A DNA stretch of 64,000 nt from Bacteroidales bacterium (lineage in GTDB: Bacteria; Bacteroidota; Bacteroidia; Bacteroidales; P3), in NCBI GenBank assembly GCA_028708845.1, contig JAQVXZ010000004.1:53391-117390 (forward strand), read 5' to 3'. The position numbers and the translations under genes are program-made. Of the stretch, positions 63,990 through 64,000 are shown piece by piece (the stretch's first letter is position 1; each line of letters opens with the position of its first letter). The notes beneath the pieces are model-generated. The model ran no database searches and was not told where the DNA came from. It saw only the letters and a list, made by a program, of their open reading frames with translations.

Positions 63990-64000
63990 CATTATGTTTA

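Overview
The window is a low-GC chromosomal segment from a member of the Bacteroidota, most likely an anaerobic Bacteroidales. The sequence-level reasons are: recurrent -7 elements of the form TAnnTTTG, in the best cases with TTTG about 19-22 nt upstream; few Shine-Dalgarno sites; type IX secretion (T9SS) sorting domains; PorP/SprF and OmpA-like envelope proteins; type V (FimA/Mfa) pilus genes; and a multisubunit [FeFe] hydrogenase. No rRNA, IS element, prophage or CRISPR array was seen.

Layout. 1-4.7 kb: 5' part of a POT transporter gene, ruvC, convergent rsmI and trpS, two related small lipoproteins, and an HU-like protein. 4.8-9.4 kb: glmS with a DUF4301 gene, then an M23/LysM cell-wall hydrolase. 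9.5-12.2 kb: an accessory island with a 5'-truncated RHS gene ending in a JAB/JAMM-type toxin tip and a lipoprotein that is its likely immunity partner. 12.2-18.3 kb (minus strand): a tight seven-gene run rsfS-ftsH-LUD-cdsA-psd-rluA-mtgA for ribosome silencing, membrane proteolysis, phospholipid and peptidoglycan synthesis. 18.7-33.3 kb: birA, then the conserved tRNA(Thr-Tyr-Gly-Thr)-tuf-tRNA(Trp)-secE-nusG-rplKAJL-rpoBC block and a DUF3467 gene. 33.9-44.7 kb: a 2,882-residue MBG-repeat surface protein with its PorP/SprF and OmpA-like partners. 45-53.9 kb (minus strand): a fimbrial locus (DUF3575, two FimA/Mfa-type lipoproteins, a FimB/Mfa2 anchor) followed by a 1,471-residue GLUG-repeat T9SS cargo. 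54.5-59.1 kb: an electron-bifurcating-type hydrogenase operon. 59.6-63.8 kb: a T9SS cargo, a T9SS subtilisin-like protease and a small outer-membrane barrel.

The most unusual signal is a set of five intergenic arrays (near 4.0, 9.6, 12.1, 18.5 and 44.9 kb) built from 21-22 bp units. Unit sequences differ between loci, but the period is the same and individual units are shared between arrays 35 kb apart. They are not CRISPRs because there are no spacers. Other points worth following: a DUF4301 protein that looks like a UDP-sugar pyrophosphorylase beside glmS; a hairpin-containing element inserted twice in frame in the RHS gene; strong Shine-Dalgarno sites only on the hydrogenase genes; a three-domain super-repeat in the MBG protein; and long structured leaders before two surface-protein operons. 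All calls are from reading the sequence; no searches were run.
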